Below, piece by piece: positions 1 to 4,807 of a stretch of DNA of 9,680 nt. Positions within the stretch are counted from its first letter, which is position 1; every line of letters begins with the position of its first letter. The DNA comes from Campylobacterales bacterium (GTDB lineage Bacteria; Campylobacterota; Campylobacteria; Campylobacterales; QNZT01), in the NCBI GenBank assembly GCA_027056215.1, contig JALULO010000153.1, forward strand, positions 1 to 9,680, given 5' to 3'. The position numbers and the translations under genes are program-made. The notes below the pieces were generated by a model. It was given only the letters and a program-made list of their open reading frames with translations, did no database searches and was not told where the DNA came from.

Positions 1-783
1 CAAAACCTGCAAAAATTTAATGATCTTTTACACGCGCCGTATGGTATCGTCTTTGTAACAGGTCCTACTGGTAGCGGTAAAACAACAACACTTTACGCAG
101 CACTCAACGATATCAAAGATATCGAAAATAAAATCATCACCATCGAAGATCCAATCGAATACCAACTACCTCTAGTACAACAAATCCAAACCAATGATAA
201 GATCAACTATGGTTTTACCGACGTGCTAAAATCCGTTCTTAGACAAGATCCAGACATCATCATGGTAGGTGAAACCAGAGATGCGCAAACACTCGACACA
301 GCCGTTGGAGCTTCACTAACGGGGCATCTTGTTTTCTCAACACTCCATACAAATGACGCACCAAGTGCAATCACTCGGATGGTACAGATGGGGTTACAAT
401 CATATCTTATAGCAGACTCTTTAGTTGGAATCGTCACGCAAAGACTAGTAAGAAAAATATGTTCTTCATGTAAAAGCGAGCACAAACCGCAACTTACACT
501 GATAGAAAAAGCCAAAAATTATCTACCACAAAATTACCAATTTTACAGTGGCAAGGGGTGTTCTCAGTGTGGCTTTACAGGTTATAAAGGACGTGTCATG
601 ATTTGTGAGATACTCAACATCGACGCAAACCTCTCAAATGAGATTGCTCTTGGTAAAAACAGGTATGAGATTTACGAAGCAGCATTAAAAAGTGGTTATG
701 AACCTATGATCGTCGATGGTATCGATAAAGCGCTTCATGGCGTAACCACAATAGAAGAAGTCTTTAGGGTTGTCAAGATATGA
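1..783 (+). CDS. gspE: GspE/PilB-type secretion ATPase, 3' part (5' end outside window)
   Basis: The reading frame is open from base 1 to a TGA at 781-783, so about 260 C-terminal residues of a type II secretion / type IV pilus assembly ATPase are present. Numbering from the first visible codon, the Walker A motif GPTGSGKTT is at 21-29, the Walker B region DIIMVGE at 85-91, and the His box (HLVFSTLHTNDA) at 109-120. A zinc-type tetracysteine follows (CSSC at 154-157, CSQC at 187-190), which is typical of GspE and related ATPases. The enzyme is a cytoplasmic hexamer that uses ATP hydrolysis to drive pseudopilin polymerisation at the inner membrane. The N-terminal domain that docks to GspL-like partners lies outside the window. 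Its stop overlaps the start of the GspF gene (ATGA), so the two are translationally coupled. PilB of a type IV pilus is the main alternative name, because the visible part cannot separate the two systems. Confidence 0.93.
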   Translation, partial: QNLQKFNDLLHAPYGIVFVTGPTGSGKTTTLYAALNDIKDIENKIITIEDPIEYQLPLVQQIQTNDKINYGFTDVLKSVLRQDPDIIMVGETRDAQTLDTAVGASLTGHLVFSTLHTNDAPSAITRMVQMGLQSYLIADSLVGIVTQRLVRKICSSCKSEHKPQLTLIEKAKNYLPQNYQFYSGKGCSQCGFTGYKGRVMICEILNIDANLSNEIALGKNRYEIYEAALKSGYEPMIVDGIDKALHGVTTIEEVFRVVKI

Positions 784-2021
784 AATATTTTGAGATCACG
801 TATCTCAGTGGTGGGGTACGTAACAATACGATCATCACATCAACACATAAGATCGAAGCACTTAAACAGTTTCAAGATGCAACACTTGGAATCTTTGTTT
901 CTATCCAAGAAATCAACGAACCTTTTTCGCAAAAGATACAAAATTGGCAAAGATCCCTCAAACAAACTTCTTTCAAGAAAAAAGTCCCACTTGAACCCTA
1001 TATCGCCTCTTTACGACAACTCGGTGTGATGCTCGATGCTGGTATATCGATCAATCAATGTTTTGAAGAAGTTGTCAATACCACACAAAACAAACAAGTC
1101 AAAGAGATATTTCACCAAATGTCCGTCAAAATCGAATCGGGAGAATCTATAGGCAATGCTTTTGAGAGTTATAGTTATGAACTAGGGCATGTTTCCGCCG
1201 CAATCGTTAAACTTGGTGAACAGACAGGAACACTCTCTGAAGAGATCATCAAACTTACCACGATCTTAGAAGAGATTTATGAAAACAGAAAAAAGCTCAA
1301 AAAAGCCCTACGTTACCCTGCTATCGTCATGAGTGTGATGCTTATCGCCTTTATAGCAGTTATACAGATGATTGTCCCCCAATTTAAGGAGATGTTTGAT
1401 GAGTTAGACAGTGCTCTACCCTATCCTACTCAGTTACTATTGGGATTGCAAGCATTTATCTCTGAAAATGGTCTGTATATCTTTATCATGATCATTGTTT
1501 TGATTGCTTTGCATACATTTTTCTATCAAGCAAAAGGAAGATACAAATATACCTTTGACAAATATATCCTCAAACTTTACCTCGTAGGAAAGATCACACG
1601 TCTTTCGATGACAGGTCGTTATATCTTTGTTTTTAACAAACTCACAAACTCTGGTATTCCTATCATAAAAGCACTCTCCATCGCACAAAACATCGTGGAA
1701 AACGACTATCTTAGAGAACAATTTTCAACCATACAAGATGCCATAGAAGAAGGAAAATCTCTCACCCAAGGCTTTACACAAAGTGCACAATTTGAAAATA
1801 TGACTATTCAAATGATAAAAGCAGGAGAGGCAAGTGGCGCACTCAACAATATGCTTGAAAAAGTGGATAAATACTACTCCGAAAAATACAGTGAACTCGT
1901 AGACAATATCTCCACTTACATCGAACCTATCATGATCGCCGTGCTTGCAGGTTTTTTAACCCTACTCGCCCTTGGTATATTTTTACCGATGTGGTCTATG
2001 GCAGATGCGATGGACAAATAG
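780..2021 (+). CDS. gspF: GspF/PilC-type inner-membrane platform protein
   Basis: This 413-residue protein has the usual length and layout of the GspF family. A short soluble N-terminal region is followed by two T2SF domains, roughly 72-195 and 275-397. The repeats are recognisable in the paired motifs LGVMLDAGISINQCFEEV (81-98) and FNKLTNSGIPIIKALSIA (285-302). Three hydrophobic membrane segments are visible near 181-200, 231-249 and 381-405. GspF is the polytopic inner-membrane platform that couples the GspE ATPase to pseudopilin assembly. The ATG at 780 overlaps the preceding stop by four bases (ATGA), with an AGGG about 10 nt upstream. The gene ends at 2021, only 11 bp from the end of the convergent pilin gene, and no hairpin terminator is visible in that gap. 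PilC of a type IV pilus is the alternative reading. Confidence 0.93.
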   Translation: MKYFEITYLSGGVRNNTIITSTHKIEALKQFQDATLGIFVSIQEINEPFSQKIQNWQRSLKQTSFKKKVPLEPYIASLRQLGVMLDAGISINQCFEEVVNTTQNKQVKEIFHQMSVKIESGESIGNAFESYSYELGHVSAAIVKLGEQTGTLSEEIIKLTTILEEIYENRKKLKKALRYPAIVMSVMLIAFIAVIQMIVPQFKEMFDELDSALPYPTQLLLGLQAFISENGLYIFIMIIVLIALHTFFYQAKGRYKYTFDKYILKLYLVGKITRLSMTGRYIFVFNKLTNSGIPIIKALSIAQNIVENDYLREQFSTIQDAIEEGKSLTQGFTQSAQFENMTIQMIKAGEASGALNNMLEKVDKYYSEKYSELVDNISTYIEPIMIAVLAGFLTLLALGIFLPMWSMADAMDK

Positions 2022-2032
2022 AGTCACTATGA

Positions 2033-2674
2033 TCATGAACAAGTTACACTGAAGTTGATAGCAAGATCATCCTGTGAAAAATCAACCGGTGCAGTATTGT
2101 TTATATCTATCAACATAAAATCACCGCTGCTAACAGACTTTGTAACAGAGCGGTCACTGGAGACTTGACAACCTGTTGTAGCATTGGCTTCTGGGACATA
2201 AAGCCAGAAGTCATTTTTATCCGGTTTGTTTTCAATATCACGTGAAGCAACAGCAGTAGGAAATTTAACACCCCTGCTCGGATCGGAAGCTTTTCCTGTG
2301 TATAAAATACAAAAAGCATTATTTTTATTTAACGTTTTTCGTTTCACAAAACCGCTTTTGGCAGACGCTTTTAACAATCCACCCAAAGGATCACCATTTT
2401 TGGATAAATCTTTAGGATATCCTTTGGACGTAAGTTCTGCACTAATGTTATCATCAGCTCCGTCATTGTCCCAGTCAAAATCCTCCTCACTCATACTCCA
2501 TGCACTGTGAATCGACGCTAGTGCAGTGTTTACTGCCGAAGCGGTAGAAAGCTCCGTCGCCCGCAACGCATGCGCTTTAACACCTGTAAATTTTGGAATT
2601 GCCATCGCAGAGAGTGTACCGATAATGACAATAACGAAGATAAGCTCTACGATAGTGAAGGCTGTTCTGTTCAT
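2033..2674 (-). CDS. Prepilin-type (pseudo)pilin 1
   Basis: A 213-residue protein with a class III prepilin signal: a short leader MNRTA, the peptidase cleavage site A|FTIVE, Glu at mature position 5, and a hydrophobic helix to about residue 28 ending in AIPKF. The residue before the cut is Ala rather than Gly, which the family tolerates. The globular domain holds an acidic loop DWDNDGADDN (67-76) resembling a calcium-binding loop. It has three cysteines (122, 169, 212) that could form a disulphide. PDKNDFW (151-157) and GDFMLID (184-190) recur in the second pilin of this window. A ribosome site AAAAGGA lies at 2682-2688, 7 nt before the ATG. The gene converges on gspEF and has its own candidate promoter. 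The product is probably a pseudopilin or minor/major pilin processed by a prepilin peptidase (not in the window) and assembled by the GspE/F machine. Which pilin class it belongs to is not clear. Confidence 0.88.
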   Translation of the reverse strand: MNRTAFTIVELIFVIVIIGTLSAMAIPKFTGVKAHALRATELSTASAVNTALASIHSAWSMSEEDFDWDNDGADDNISAELTSKGYPKDLSKNGDPLGGLLKASAKSGFVKRKTLNKNNAFCILYTGKASDPSRGVKFPTAVASRDIENKPDKNDFWLYVPEANATTGCQVSSDRSVTKSVSSGDFMLIDINNTAPVDFSQDDLAINFSVTCS

Positions 2675-2704
2675 AATTTTTTCCTTTTGTCAATCTATAT
2701 TTAT

Positions 2705-2731
2705 AAATCGACAAAAAGGTAAAAAATTTTA
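2705..2731 (-). promoter_or_regulatory. Sigma-28-like promoter of pilin 1
   Basis: On the minus strand TAAAATTT (2724-2731) and GTCGATTT (2705-2712) are separated by exactly 11 bp. The classical sigma-28/FliA consensus is TAAAGTTT-N11-GCCGATAA, so this matches 7/8 and 6/8 with ideal spacing. CGATTT fits the relaxed -10 often seen in Campylobacterota. The -10 ends 30 nt before the ATG. The same arrangement stands before the second pilin. This is inferred from sequence only. Confidence 0.55.
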
Positions 2732-2735
2732 GCAT

Positions 2736-2813
2736 GGTGGGAGAATCCCACCAAATAGCATTTGAATGTTTTGTGTAGTTAGATGTTTATAAGGTGGATT
2801 TCATCCACCCTAC
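2736..2813. repeat. BIME copy A: REP palindrome + 40-bp spacer + inverted REP
   Basis: The left palindrome GGTGGGAGAATCCCACC (2736-2752; 7-bp arms, 3-nt loop) is followed by a 40-bp spacer and then by GGTGGATTTCATCCACC (2793-2809) plus CTAC (2810-2813). Read on the minus strand, the right element is GTAG followed by a hairpin of the same pattern. The pair is therefore a REP facing an inverted REP, the classic bacterial interspersed mosaic element. The left REP lacks the GTAG foot (it is preceded by GCAT). Its first 65 bases match copy C (3965-4029) with two substitutions and two single-base indels. It sits four bases outside the pilin 1 -35 box and downstream of the DUF2283 gene. Confidence 0.85.
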
Positions 2814-2835
2814 GGGGCGACCCAATAAGATTTCA

Positions 2836-3060
2836 TTACGCAGACAATCTATCCTCTGATACAACATTTGGTAAATTTGTAGTGATTACTTCTCCAATAT
2901 TTACTATCTTACTTGCTTGATCTATATCTATACCCACAATTTTGCCATTTTTATCAAAATCTAATACAACACCATCAGAAATCTCTTGACTGTCTACACT
3001 CTTGGATTGAGAAAGATTGATATAGAGAGAATCAGTCTCTTTATAATAATGTAATTTCAT
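2836..3060 (-). CDS. DUF2283 family protein, putative antitoxin
   Basis: A 74-residue protein that matches the DUF2283 pattern: N-terminal YYKETDSLYINLS (5-17), then EISDGVVLDFDKNGKIVGIDI (26-46, with the conserved DG, LDFD and GIDI elements), then an A-S dipeptide (49-50). The family is found throughout bacteria as a small partner of DUF4258-type genes. Its biochemical role is unknown, and an antitoxin function is inferred from that pairing. Its ATG overlaps the stop of the upstream DUF4258 gene (ATGA). It is preceded by a perfect Shine-Dalgarno AGGAGGT with 7-nt spacing, so it should be translated strongly. The last 15 residues or so (polar, NLPNVVSEDRLSA) look like a flexible tail. The gene ends 22 bp before the inverted REP of copy A. 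Confidence 0.82.
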   Translation of the reverse strand: MKLHYYKETDSLYINLSQSKSVDSQEISDGVVLDFDKNGKIVGIDIDQASKIVNIGEVITTNLPNVVSEDRLSA

Positions 3061-3311
3061 ATTTTAAACCTCCTATCTGGAAAAATATTATGAATCGTTA
3101 CTCTATCAGCCAGAGTAACAACTCTAAAAACTTTATTATCAAACTCTTCGATAATACCCCAAAATCTAACTCGTTGGTTATCCTGAATATCAATTTTTAA
3201 AGGATTTTCAATAACTCTAACACACCACTCTTTTTTGATATAGCTTCTCTTTTGTAAAACTTCATTTTCAAAATAGTCTGTAAATTTATATCTATCCAAA
3301 ATCCAATCCAC
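3057..3311 (-). CDS. DUF4258-like protein, putative toxin partner
   Basis: An 84-residue protein beginning MDWILDRYKFTDYF, with the central EWC (28-30), a conserved I-E-N-P turn (34-37), VRFWG (48-52) and the C-terminal RVVTLADRVTIHNIFPDRRF (63-82). I recognise this as the small DUF4258-like family that is regularly encoded just upstream of a DUF2283 gene. Such pairs are treated as candidate type II toxin-antitoxin modules, with the compact beta-rich member the likelier toxin; no activity is shown by the sequence. The start is GTG at 3309-3311, because an in-frame stop lies two codons upstream and the conserved N-terminus begins there. No good Shine-Dalgarno precedes it, in contrast to its partner. 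A strong sigma-70-like promoter lies just upstream. The 4-bp overlap with the DUF2283 gene makes a two-gene operon. Confidence 0.75.
   Translation of the reverse strand: MDWILDRYKFTDYFENEVLQKRSYIKKEWCVRVIENPLKIDIQDNQRVRFWGIIEEFDNKVFRVVTLADRVTIHNIFPDRRFKI
3068..3074 (-). promoter_or_regulatory. Perfect Shine-Dalgarno for the DUF2283 gene
   Basis: The minus strand reads AGGAGGT here, 7 nt before the ATG at 3058-3060 and inside the 3' end of the DUF4258 gene. It is the best ribosome site in the window and should favour the second gene of the pair over the GTG-started first gene. Confidence 0.8.
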
Positions 3312-3329
3312 TGGTTAAGTTCATGATGT

Positions 3330-3358
3330 ATTGTATCTAAATGAAAAATCTATTTCAA
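3330..3358 (-). promoter_or_regulatory. Sigma-70-like promoter of the DUF4258/DUF2283 pair
   Basis: On the minus strand TTGAAA (3353-3358) and TACAAT (3330-3335) are separated by exactly 17 bp. These match the TTGACA and TATAAT consensus at 5/6 each. A start near 3323 would leave a leader of only about a dozen bases before the GTG, consistent with the weak ribosome site there. Confidence 0.6.
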
Positions 3359-3377
3359 GAGTACAGAGGCAAGCATT

Positions 3378-3398
3378 GTAGGGTGGGAGAATCCCACC
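3378..3398 (+). repeat. REP copy B, upstream of the RAYT gene
   Basis: GTAG (3378-3381) followed by the perfect hairpin GGTGGGAGAATCCCACC (3382-3398). This is the full foot-plus-palindrome form expected of a RAYT substrate. It lies 22 nt before the RAYT start codon, between that gene and the divergent TA-like promoter. An outer AGCAT (3372-3376) and ATGCT (3406-3410) pair could extend the stem discontinuously. Confidence 0.85.
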
Positions 3399-3420
3399 AA
3401 AAAACATGCTAAAATAACCA

Positions 3421-3948
3421 ATGTCAAATTATACAAGAGTTTTCCAAGATGGTCATGATTATTTTTTTACAATCGTTACACACAAAAGAAACCCCATTCT
3501 CGTAAAAAACGCAAACCTGCTCAAAGAGAGCTTCAAAAAAAGCAAGCAAACATTTGATTATGAAATAAAAGCCATTGTCATATTGCCCGACCATATCCAC
3601 ATGATTATAACCCCAAAAAATGTCAATGAGTACCCAAAAATCATCAAAACAATCAAACAACATTTTTCAAAACATATCGACCCAAAATATTACACCCACA
3701 TGACCCAATCCCAAAGCAGAACCCAAAAAGGATACAAACCAATTTGGCAAAAAAGATATTACGAACACACCATAAGAGATGAAAGAGATTTTAAAATCAG
3801 ATTTGATTATATACATTTTAATCCAGTCAAACATGGATTTGTTTCAAAGGTAAGCGATTGGAAGTATTCATCGTTTCACAAATATACAAAATCAGGAATT
3901 TACGATAAAGATTGGGGAAATTTCGACAAAAATATAGATTTCGAATAA
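3421..3948 (+). CDS. REP-associated tyrosine transposase (RAYT, Y1_Tnp/IS200-like)
   Basis: A 175-residue protein, close to the roughly 165 of E. coli TnpA-REP. The N-terminus (DGHDYFFTIVTHKRNPIL, 10-27) and the HUH motif PDHIHMI (56-62, His58 and His60) are typical of the family. IWQKRYYEHTIRDERDF (108-124) and DYIHFNPVKHGFV (129-141) are also present, and Tyr130 is the probable catalytic tyrosine by position. The C-terminal SDWKYSSFHKYTKSGIYDKDW (145-165) resembles the tail of REP-type enzymes. RAYTs cut and join single-stranded REP/BIME sequences and are thought to have spread REPs through genomes. Full-length REPs flank this gene on both sides (3378-3398 and 3961-3981), which supports the assignment. 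The catalytic residues are intact, so it may be active. The ATG is preceded by no convincing Shine-Dalgarno, suggesting low expression. Confidence 0.93.
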   Translation: MSNYTRVFQDGHDYFFTIVTHKRNPILVKNANLLKESFKKSKQTFDYEIKAIVILPDHIHMIITPKNVNEYPKIIKTIKQHFSKHIDPKYYTHMTQSQSRTQKGYKPIWQKRYYEHTIRDERDFKIRFDYIHFNPVKHGFVSKVSDWKYSSFHKYTKSGIYDKDWGNFDKNIDFE

Positions 3949-3960
3949 AACACATTTGCC

Positions 3961-4029
3961 GTAGGGTGGGAGAATCCCACCAAATAGCATTTGAGTGTTT
4001 TGTTAGTTAGATGTTTCTAAAGGTGGATT
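3961..4029. repeat. BIME copy C: REP palindrome + spacer + truncated inverted REP
   Basis: GTAG (3961-3964) and the hairpin GGTGGGAGAATCCCACC (3965-3981) are followed by a spacer nearly identical to that of copy A, and then by GGTGGATT (4022-4029), the left half of the inverted REP. The match to copy A stops at 4029, within the TTA (4028-4030) that is the stop codon of pilin 2 on the other strand. The right arm and CTAC foot are missing. It lies 12 bp after the RAYT stop. Confidence 0.85.
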
Positions 4030-4738
4030 ATATATCAGTTATTGCCAAACTAGATGTCATATCTGAAGTCTTAAAAACTGCTATATCTCCATCAGCATCA
4101 ACAGCTGATGTATCTTGTCCTTCTCCTTCATAGTATGCTGGCTTTATACCTTGGTTATCAATTAAAGCAATATCGCCACTATGCAATACTTTTGTAACTT
4201 TTTTTTCACCCGATAAAGTACTATTATAGTATACTATAGTTATATCAATTGGTGATGCATTAAATGCCCATACATCATTTTTATCTGGACGACCAGCAAC
4301 ATCTGTAGATTTCTCAACACCTGTTATATGATTGCTAGATGCACCTTCTATAAATAATACATCATATGTAACATTATTATCTGTTTCCACTGTACCCGTA
4401 CTATCAAGATTCACAAATTTTACCAATCTAAGACTATCGCTTTTCTTCGCAACTGCACTCAAAACTTTTTTGTTAGTATTTACCTTTTGATATGTTGTAT
4501 TTGTGTGTGTACCAAATGGGGTATTGTGCCAATCAATTGCGATATTGTTTTGATCTTCCATCGTAAATTCCATTTTTGCTGTTATCGCAGACTGTAGTCC
4601 CGACAAAGCACTATATTCACTATTTACCTTCGCCCTATCCTTTATATCCCCAAATTTAGGTATCGCCGCTACACTGAGTATTCCTATGATAATAATCACA
4701 AAGATCAACTCAACCATTGTAAAACCATTTCTTCTCAT
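4028..4738 (-). CDS. Prepilin-type (pseudo)pilin 2
   Basis: A 236-residue prepilin with a canonical class III signal: leader MRRNG, cleavage site G|FTMVE, Glu5 of the mature chain, and a hydrophobic helix to about 28 ending AIPKF. The body contains PDKNDVW (151-157) and VTKVLHSGDIALID (181-194). These correspond to PDKNDFW and VTKSVSSGDFMLID in pilin 1, so the two are paralogues. It has no cysteine, unlike pilin 1, and a C-terminal acidic DADGD (214-218). AAAGGA lies 6 nt before the ATG. It is the next gene after the HlyD-type adaptor (69 bp away) but has its own sigma-28-like promoter. It is probably a pseudopilus or type IV pilus-like subunit assembled by the GspE/F machinery. The stop codon lies at the edge of a truncated REP repeat, so its C-terminus may have been trimmed or extended by insertion. 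Confidence 0.88.
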   Translation of the reverse strand: MRRNGFTMVELIFVIIIIGILSVAAIPKFGDIKDRAKVNSEYSALSGLQSAITAKMEFTMEDQNNIAIDWHNTPFGTHTNTTYQKVNTNKKVLSAVAKKSDSLRLVKFVNLDSTGTVETDNNVTYDVLFIEGASSNHITGVEKSTDVAGRPDKNDVWAFNASPIDITIVYYNSTLSGEKKVTKVLHSGDIALIDNQGIKPAYYEGEGQDTSAVDADGDIAVFKTSDMTSSLAITDI

Positions 4739-4751
4739 GTCTTGTCCTTTG

Positions 4752-4771
4752 TATAGTTATTTAAAACTATA
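4752..4771. repeat. 7-bp-arm inverted repeat at the pilin 2 start region
   Basis: TATAGTT (4752-4758) and AACTATA (4765-4771) form a perfect inverted repeat with a 6-bp loop, overlapping the last bases of the proposed -10 and the expected start site. It could be an operator for a dimeric regulator, or chance in an AT-rich leader. Pilin 1 has no equivalent. Confidence 0.35.
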
Positions 4772-4795
4772 TCGGCAAAAGGTATATTTTCTTAA
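4769..4795 (-). promoter_or_regulatory. Sigma-28-like promoter of pilin 2
   Basis: On the minus strand TTAAGAAA (4788-4795) and GCCGATAT (4769-4776) are separated by 11 bp. The -10 matches the sigma-28 consensus GCCGATAA at 7/8, while the -35 is weaker (4/8). The -10 ends 30 nt before the ATG, exactly as for pilin 1, and the spacers share TACCTTTT. It lies in the 69-bp gap after the HlyD-type gene. Confidence 0.55.
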
Positions 4796-4807
4796 CCTCT
4801 GTTTTGC

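Larger units (their letters stand above)
2736..4029. mobile_element. Candidate RAYT/REP cassette carrying a TA-like pair
   Basis: Two 65-bp direct repeats (2736-2800 and 3965-4029) bracket a DUF2283/DUF4258 pair on the minus strand and a RAYT gene on the plus strand, with a third REP between the divergent genes. The whole block lies between two related pilin genes that share a strand, which suggests insertion into a tandem pilin array. RAYT proteins act on REP hairpins carrying a GTAG-type foot, and copies B and C have that foot, as does the inverted REP of A. The boundaries are the repeat boundaries; no target duplication is visible, as expected for HUH enzymes. Movement as a single unit is an inference. 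Sequential growth of REPs around a resident RAYT gene is the alternative. Confidence 0.45.

Noticed and set aside
223..225. GTG as the start of the secretion ATPase
   Set aside because: The frame is open from base 1 and already encodes the Walker A motif upstream, so the gene simply runs in from outside the window.
2022..2032. Terminator between the convergent gspF and pilin 1 genes
   Set aside because: The gap is 11 bp and holds no hairpin; any terminator would have to lie inside a coding region.
2752..2764. CAAATAGCATTTG small palindrome in BIME copies A and C
   Set aside because: Real and present in both copies, but it is only part of the conserved BIME spacer and too short to claim as a separate site.
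2736..3981. Three REP palindromes as a CRISPR array
   Set aside because: Only three copies with irregular spacing of hundreds of bases and genes between them; they are REP/BIME elements.
3965..3981. REP hairpin as an intrinsic terminator for the RAYT or pilin 2 gene
   Set aside because: The stem is GC-rich, but no T-tract follows on either strand. It may stabilise or attenuate transcripts, but a terminator call is not supported.
4769..4800. Sigma-54 promoter before pilin 2
   Set aside because: The GG and GC dinucleotides with 10-bp spacing are absent; the sigma-28-like match is much better.
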